A stretch of DNA of 9,760 nt, from NCBI GenBank assembly GCA_013139395.1, contig WTAX01000325.1:1-9760 (forward strand), written 5' to 3'. Below are positions 6,734 to 9,760 of this stretch, piece by piece. The stretch's first letter is position 1, and each line of letters begins with the position of its first letter. This stretch comes from Gammaproteobacteria bacterium (GTDB taxonomy: Bacteria > Pseudomonadota > Gammaproteobacteria > GRL18). The notes under the pieces were generated by a model. That model was not told the DNA's origin and ran no database searches. It was given only the letters and a program-made list of their open reading frames with translations. The position numbers and the translations under genes were made by a program.

Positions 6734-6977
6734 AGCGATCAAGGTGTTGATAACTGCAAAAAAATTGCCCCTGCTCATAGATGCCTTCATTCTCAGGAAT
6801 GTGAGTTTTACAATAGACACAAGCTTTAATCTGCTGCACTTGTTTAGGCTGCTCCTGTAATTTTTTATGTGCCTTTTTCTCAACTTCTTTGACTCTGGCA
6901 GACCAGGTATTATTGAGAAAACGGTAGCCCATCCAGGCAAGAAAAAGGATACCCAAGATTAGTAAAATTCGACCCAC
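6717..6977 (-). CDS. PP0621-family small membrane protein with a zinc-ribbon-like tail
   Basis: This 86-residue protein has one N-terminal membrane helix ('ILLILGILFLAWMGYRFL', 4-21), a charged, probably coiled stretch (28-50), and a C-terminal putative metal site. The ligands would be C53-x2-C56, C74 and H78 ('CVYC', 'FFCSYQH'), resembling a small treble-clef or zinc ribbon facing the cytoplasm. The layout matches the family named after Pseudomonas putida PP0621, which I recall being encoded near pilS in some relatives; its biochemical role is unknown to me. The start is GTG at 6977, supported by AGGA seven bases upstream. Another reading frame (6701-6940) overlaps it but loses the cysteine pattern and is rejected. 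It lies 55 bases upstream of pilS on the same strand, so it probably heads a PP0621-like-pilS-pilR operon. Its C-terminal codons lie in a 16-bp tandem repeat. Confidence 0.82.
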   Translation of the reverse strand: MGRILLILGILFLAWMGYRFLNNTWSARVKEVEKKAHKKLQEQPKQVQQIKACVYCKTHIPENEGIYEQGQFFCSYQHLDRYLEHK

Positions 6978-6984
6978 GAAATAG

Positions 6985-6988
6985 TCCT
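6985..6988 (-). promoter_or_regulatory. Ribosome binding site supporting a GTG start
   Basis: AGGA on the minus strand ends seven bases before the GTG at 6977-6975. This is a near-ideal spacing and is the reason GTG is chosen as the start of the PP0621-like gene; the next in-frame ATG is inside the membrane helix. Confidence 0.7.
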
Positions 6989-7158
6989 GTAATAATTAAA
7001 TGATTGAGCGATTAGTTTGCTTAAAATGGATGTTTGATTTTAAGTGACTCAAAAGATAAATGATGCTAAATAATAGCAGAAATAGAATTTTTTTGCCTAT
7101 TTTCTTATTTTTTGAGACTATTTTTCTTTGCATGATCCTGCTATAGCCGGGTGCAGTC

Positions 7159-7187
7159 TTATAAATCACTCTAAACTAAGTTAGAAT
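7159..7187 (+). promoter_or_regulatory. Candidate sigma-70 promoter for sucCD
   Basis: TTATAA (7159-7164, three of six matches to -35), a 17-base spacer and TAGAAT (7182-7187, five of six matches to -10) give a plausible start near 7194 and a leader of about 50 bases. Short inverted arms TCTAA/TTAGA (7170-7174, 7181-7185) overlap the -10 region and could bind a regulator. This is inferred from pattern only. Confidence 0.45.
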
Positions 7188-7242
7188 ACCCGCTCCAAAA
7201 AGAATTCAATATAACTCTATACAGAAAATTGGTGACATAATC

Positions 7243-8424
7243 ATGAATTTACATGAGTATCAGGCGAAACAAGTGTTTGCTGACTATGGCATTCCCGTAC
7301 CTGCTAATCGAACTATACGTTCGGTTGACGAAATAGAGCAGGCGGTCAGTGAACTCGGTGGTAATGAGTGGATGGTTAAAGCACAGGTACATGCTGGCGG
7401 CCGAGGCAAGGCCGGCGGTGTAATCAAAGCTCAATCAATTGATGAGATAAAAGCATTTGCAGAAAAAATGCTTGGTACTAACCTGGTCACATTTCAAACA
7501 GATGCTAAGGGACAGCCGATTAATACCTTGTTAATTGAAGTACCCAGCTCTATTGCCCGTGAACTTTATATGGGTGCGCTGGTTGACAGAGCATCACGAC
7601 GAGTCACTATTATGGCTTCAGAAGCCGGTGGTATGAACATTGAAGAAGTGGCTGCCACCAATCCGGAAAAAATCATTACTTTGCCTATTGACCCAGTTAA
7701 TGGCCTGATGCCTAATCAGGTGCGTGAAGCAGGCTTTGCCATGAATATTCCTCCGGCACAGCAAAAAGGTCTGATGAAAGTCATGCAGGGTATCTATCAG
7801 ATCTTTATGGATAAAGATGCCTCTCAGGTTGAGATTAACCCGCTGGTGGTTACCGGTGATGATGTCATCATGGCCTTAGATGCCAAGATCTCATTGGATG
7901 ATAATGCCCTGTATCGTCATAAAGATATGCAGGCCTTTCATGATGCTTCTCAGGAAGATGAAAAAGAAAATCTTGCCAAAGAATTTGAGCTGAACTATGT
8001 GCCGCTGGATGGTGATATCGGCTGTATGGTCAATGGTGCCGGTCTGGCAATGGCCACTATGGATATCATTAAAAATAATGGTGGTGATCCGGCTAACTTT
8101 TTAGATGTTGGCGGCGGTGTGACTAAAGAGCGGGTTGCGGAAGCATTAAAACTCATTTTATCTGACAGCAAGGTTAAAGCCATTCTAATCAATGTCTTTG
8201 GTGGTATTGTGCGTTGTGACCTCATTGCTGAAGGTATTATTGCTGCCGCTAAAGAGATGGCATTAAGCGTACCTGTCGTGGTTCGACTTGAAGGCACGAA
8301 TGTTGAATTAGGTCGTGAATTGTTAGAACACAGTGGTTTGGACATCATCTCCCGAGGTGATTTTACGCAGGCTGCTGAAGAAGTGGTTAAGGCTGCCGCC
8401 GCACACACAGGAGCCAATGTATAA
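7243..8424 (+). CDS. sucC: Succinate-CoA ligase (ADP-forming), beta subunit
   Basis: This is the complete 393-residue SucC (E. coli 388). With SucD it interconverts succinyl-CoA plus ADP and phosphate with succinate plus ATP in the TCA cycle, in the cytoplasm. The N-terminal ATP-grasp domain is clear: it starts '[20 protein letters not shown]', has nucleotide-binding '[15 protein letters not shown]' at 46-60, and metal-site residues E197 in 'VEINPL' and D213. The C-terminal domain that contacts the alpha subunit has '[12 protein letters not shown]' at 264-275, '[14 protein letters not shown]' at 285-298 and '[11 protein letters not shown]' at 319-329. The start is ATG 7243 with GGTGA at 7231-7235, seven bases away. 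The stop overlaps the sucD start by one base (TAATG), so the subunits are translationally coupled, which suits a stoichiometric complex. No sucAB or sdh genes adjoin it. Confidence 0.98.
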   Translation: MNLHEYQAKQVFADYGIPVPANRTIRSVDEIEQAVSELGGNEWMVKAQVHAGGRGKAGGVIKAQSIDEIKAFAEKMLGTNLVTFQTDAKGQPINTLLIEVPSSIARELYMGALVDRASRRVTIMASEAGGMNIEEVAATNPEKIITLPIDPVNGLMPNQVREAGFAMNIPPAQQKGLMKVMQGIYQIFMDKDASQVEINPLVVTGDDVIMALDAKISLDDNALYRHKDMQAFHDASQEDEKENLAKEFELNYVPLDGDIGCMVNGAGLAMATMDIIKNNGGDPANFLDVGGGVTKERVAEALKLILSDSKVKAILINVFGGIVRCDLIAEGIIAAAKEMALSVPVVVRLEGTNVELGRELLEHSGLDIISRGDFTQAAEEVVKAAAAHTGANV

Positions 8425-9290
8425 TGTCGATTCTCATTAATAAAGACACTAAAGTCATTTGTCAGGGATTTACCGGCCAGCAGGGAACATTTCACTCTGA
8501 GCAGGCAATCGCCTATGGTACTAATATTGTGGGCGGTGTCACCCCCGGAAAAGGCGGTCAGACTCATCTGGACAGACCGGTATTTAACACCGTAAAAGAT
8601 GCAGTAAAGCAAACTGGTGCTGACGCCACCATGATTTATGTGCCTGCTGCCTTTGCTGCTGATGCCATTATGGAAGCTTCTAATGCCGGTATTAAAATCA
8701 TTGCCTGTATTACCGAAGGCATTCCTGTTTTAGATATGCTTAAAGTAAAGGCCAGCTTACCGGATGATGTTTATCTTATTGGTCCTAACTGCCCGGGGCT
8801 GATCACTCCCGGAGAGTGCAAAATTGGTATTATGCCTGGTTCTATTCACCTTAAAGGCAAAATTGGTATTGTTTCCCGCTCAGGTACTTTGACTTATGAA
8901 GCGGTACACCAGACGACTATAACCGGCTTGGGACAAAGCACCTGTGTTGGTATTGGCGGTGATCCTATTCATGGTATGAACTTTATTGATTGTCTTGAGT
9001 TGTTTGAAAAAGATCCTCAGACTGAAGGGATTATCATGGTGGGTGAAATTGGCGGTACTGCTGAAGAAGAAGCGGCACAATTTATCAAAGATCATGTCAC
9101 TAAGCCTGTGGTTGCCTATATTGCCGGTGTAACAGCACCTAAAGGTAAACGCATGGGACATGCCGGTGCTATTATTGCCGGTGGTAAAGGCACTGCGGAA
9201 GAAAAGTTTAAAGCACTTGAAGCCGCAGGCGTGAGCATCACTCGCTCACCTGCTGAAATGGGTCAGACCATGCTGGCAATTATGAAATAA
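8424..9290 (+). CDS. sucD: Succinate-CoA ligase, alpha subunit
   Basis: This is a complete SucD of 288 residues (E. coli 289). It carries the CoA-binding Rossmann domain and the phosphohistidine. Visible motifs are '[14 protein letters not shown]' at 15-28 and '[18 protein letters not shown]' at 37-54 (CoA binding), '[19 protein letters not shown]' at 121-139, '[14 protein letters not shown]' at 148-161, E208 in 'VGEIGG', and the active-site H246 in 'KRMGHAGAI', which is phosphorylated during catalysis. All are intact. AGGAG at 8409-8413, inside the end of sucC, lies ten bases before the ATG, and that ATG shares one base with the sucC stop TAA. A two-hairpin repeat element follows 12 bases after the stop, and nadE converges from the other side. 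Confidence 0.98.
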   Translation: MSILINKDTKVICQGFTGQQGTFHSEQAIAYGTNIVGGVTPGKGGQTHLDRPVFNTVKDAVKQTGADATMIYVPAAFAADAIMEASNAGIKIIACITEGIPVLDMLKVKASLPDDVYLIGPNCPGLITPGECKIGIMPGSIHLKGKIGIVSRSGTLTYEAVHQTTITGLGQSTCVGIGGDPIHGMNFIDCLELFEKDPQTEGIIMVGEIGGTAEEEAAQFIKDHVTKPVVAYIAGVTAPKGKRMGHAGAIIAGGKGTAEEKFKALEAAGVSITRSPAEMGQTMLAIMK

Positions 9291-9302
9291 AAAGAGAAGC
9301 AA

Positions 9303-9368
9303 GGGCAGACACATAGGTCTGCCCCTACGCATGCACCATTAATGTAGGGGCGAACCTATGTGTTCGCC
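9303..9368. repeat. Paired-hairpin inverted-repeat element between sucD and nadE
   Basis: Two 25-base arms (9304-9328 and 9344-9368) are imperfect inverted repeats of one another around a 15-base spacer. Each arm also folds by itself. Hairpin 1 is GGGCAGAC/GTCTGCCC (9303-9310, 9317-9324) with loop ACATAG. Hairpin 2 is GGCGAAC/GTTCGCC (9349-9355, 9362-9368) with loop CTATGT. No T-run follows on either strand, so it is not a classic intrinsic terminator, but it fills almost the whole gap between two convergent genes and may help end both transcripts. It resembles a dispersed REP/MITE-type element; GTAGGGGCGAAC-like repeats are, as I recall, common in several bacterial phyla. Confidence 0.8.
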
Positions 9369-9760
9369 TCAATCATATATTGTTGGAACGGTCTGACGTT
9401 TATGTTGAGTATTAATATAAATCCGAATAATTTTCTCTTTTATCTCCTCAGTAACCGGTTTACCTTCAAGAAAATCATCAATTTGTTCATATTTTATCCC
9501 TAATGCCAGCTCATCAGCTTTTGATGGTGAGTGGCATTCCAGATCGGCTGTGGGTGTTTTTTCGATCAATTCCTGTGGTGCCCCCAGTGTTTGGGCTACT
9601 TGTTTGACCTGACGTTTACTCAGACCAAATAAGGGTGCAAGATCACAGGCACCATCACCAAATTTAGTAAAAAAACCAGTGACATTTTCTGCTGAGTGAT
9701 CAGTGCCCAAAACCAGCCCGCTGACAAGACCTGCAATTTCGAACTGAACAATCATACGGG
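9369..9760 (-). CDS. nadE: NH3-dependent NAD synthetase, C-terminal part (partial)
   Basis: This is the last 130 or so codons of NadE; the frame stays open to the window edge, so the true start is outside, and the ATG at 9755 is an internal Met. NadE converts deamido-NAD, ATP and ammonia into NAD, the last step of NAD synthesis. The fragment aligns in order with E. coli NadE: '[13 protein letters not shown]' (nicotinate adenine-dinucleotide site), '[18 protein letters not shown]' (the TKxGDG loop), 'LSKRQVKQ', 'KTPTADLE' and the terminal 'NTQHKR'. Ending soon after HKR, it looks like the short ammonia-using class; glutamine-using enzymes carry an N-terminal nitrilase domain, which lies outside the window and cannot be excluded. 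The stop TGA (9371-9369) directly abuts the hairpin of the preceding repeat element, so the gene ends against the repeat. Confidence 0.94.
   Translation of the reverse strand, partial: RMIVQFEIAGLVSGLVLGTDHSAENVTGFFTKFGDGACDLAPLFGLSKRQVKQVAQTLGAPQELIEKTPTADLECHSPSKADELALGIKYEQIDDFLEGKPVTEEIKEKIIRIYINTQHKRQTVPTIYD

Larger units (their letters stand above)
6978..7242. other. Divergent intergenic region, PP0621-like/pilSR versus sucCD
   Basis: This A+T-rich stretch separates the two divergent operons and contains T-rich blocks around 7087-7130. It must hold a leftward promoter for the PP0621-like-pilS-pilR unit, but no hexamer pair stands out. A rightward sigma-70 candidate lies at 7159-7187. 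No ORF, RNA gene or repeat array was recognised, and no riboswitch-like fold is evident. Confidence 0.6.

Noticed and set aside
6701..6940. 79-codon frame overlapping the PP0621-like gene in another phase
   Set aside because: It ends in the same-looking LEYK tail only because of the 16-bp repeat. It lacks the C-x2-C...C-x3-H pattern and a ribosome site, whereas the frame starting at GTG 6977 has both.
7995..8612. 205-codon open frame antisense to sucC/sucD
   Set aside because: It lies entirely opposite two unmistakable genes. Its Ser/Thr/Pro/Ala-rich product is the usual reverse-strand reading of such codons.
9303..9324. Intrinsic terminator for sucD
   Set aside because: The stem is good, but it is followed by CCTACGCATG with no T-run; it fits a dispersed repeat better, even if it affects termination.

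Overview
The window looks like ordinary chromosome of a gammaproteobacterium of moderate to low G+C. The evidence is the Pseudomonas-type PilS/PilR pair, E. coli-like RadA, SucC, SucD, NadE and PepN, and generally tight gene packing. The low G+C and the style of the intergenic repeats would suit a Thiotrichales/Methylophaga-like or sulfur-oxidiser lineage, but the genus cannot be fixed from the sequence alone. I see no phage, transposase, CRISPR array, RNA gene or defence island. Nearly every base is explained by housekeeping or signalling genes.

Layout: (1) 1-1326, plus strand: the 3' end of pepN (aminopeptidase N), followed almost without a gap by an exported alkaline phosphatase whose active site resembles the Vibrio/TAB5 type. 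(2) 1327-1545: a convergent intergenic region with a small G+C-rich nested inverted repeat. (3) 1546-1938, minus strand: a small SCP2-like lipid-binding protein. (4) 1939-2204: an A+T-rich divergent region holding a probable radA promoter. (5) 2205-3593, plus strand: radA, which ends 25 bases from the convergent pilR. (6) 3619-6977, minus strand: a three-gene unit read as PP0621-like membrane zinc-ribbon protein, then pilS, then pilR. (7) 6978-7242: a divergent promoter region. (8) 7243-9290, plus strand: sucC-sucD with a one-base overlap. (9) 9303-9368: a two-hairpin repeat element. (10) 9369 to the end, minus strand: the 3' part of nadE.

How the genes fit together: PilS is a six-pass membrane histidine kinase and PilR its sigma-54-dependent response regulator. 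In relatives they switch on the major pilin gene, which is not in this window. The small membrane protein encoded ahead of pilS is probably co-transcribed with them. SucC and SucD are the two subunits of the TCA-cycle succinyl-CoA synthetase. They stand alone here, without sucAB, lpd or sdh genes visible. RadA acts in branch migration and recombinational repair, PepN in peptide turnover, NadE in NAD synthesis, and the phosphatase in phosphate scavenging outside the cytoplasm.

The most interesting points are not new genes. One is the pair of hairpins after sucD, which differ by compensatory changes. Another is a 16-bp repeat in three tandem copies at the stop codon of the PP0621-like gene. PilS also has a degenerate ATP-binding G1 box. 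I found no convincing undescribed multi-gene system.
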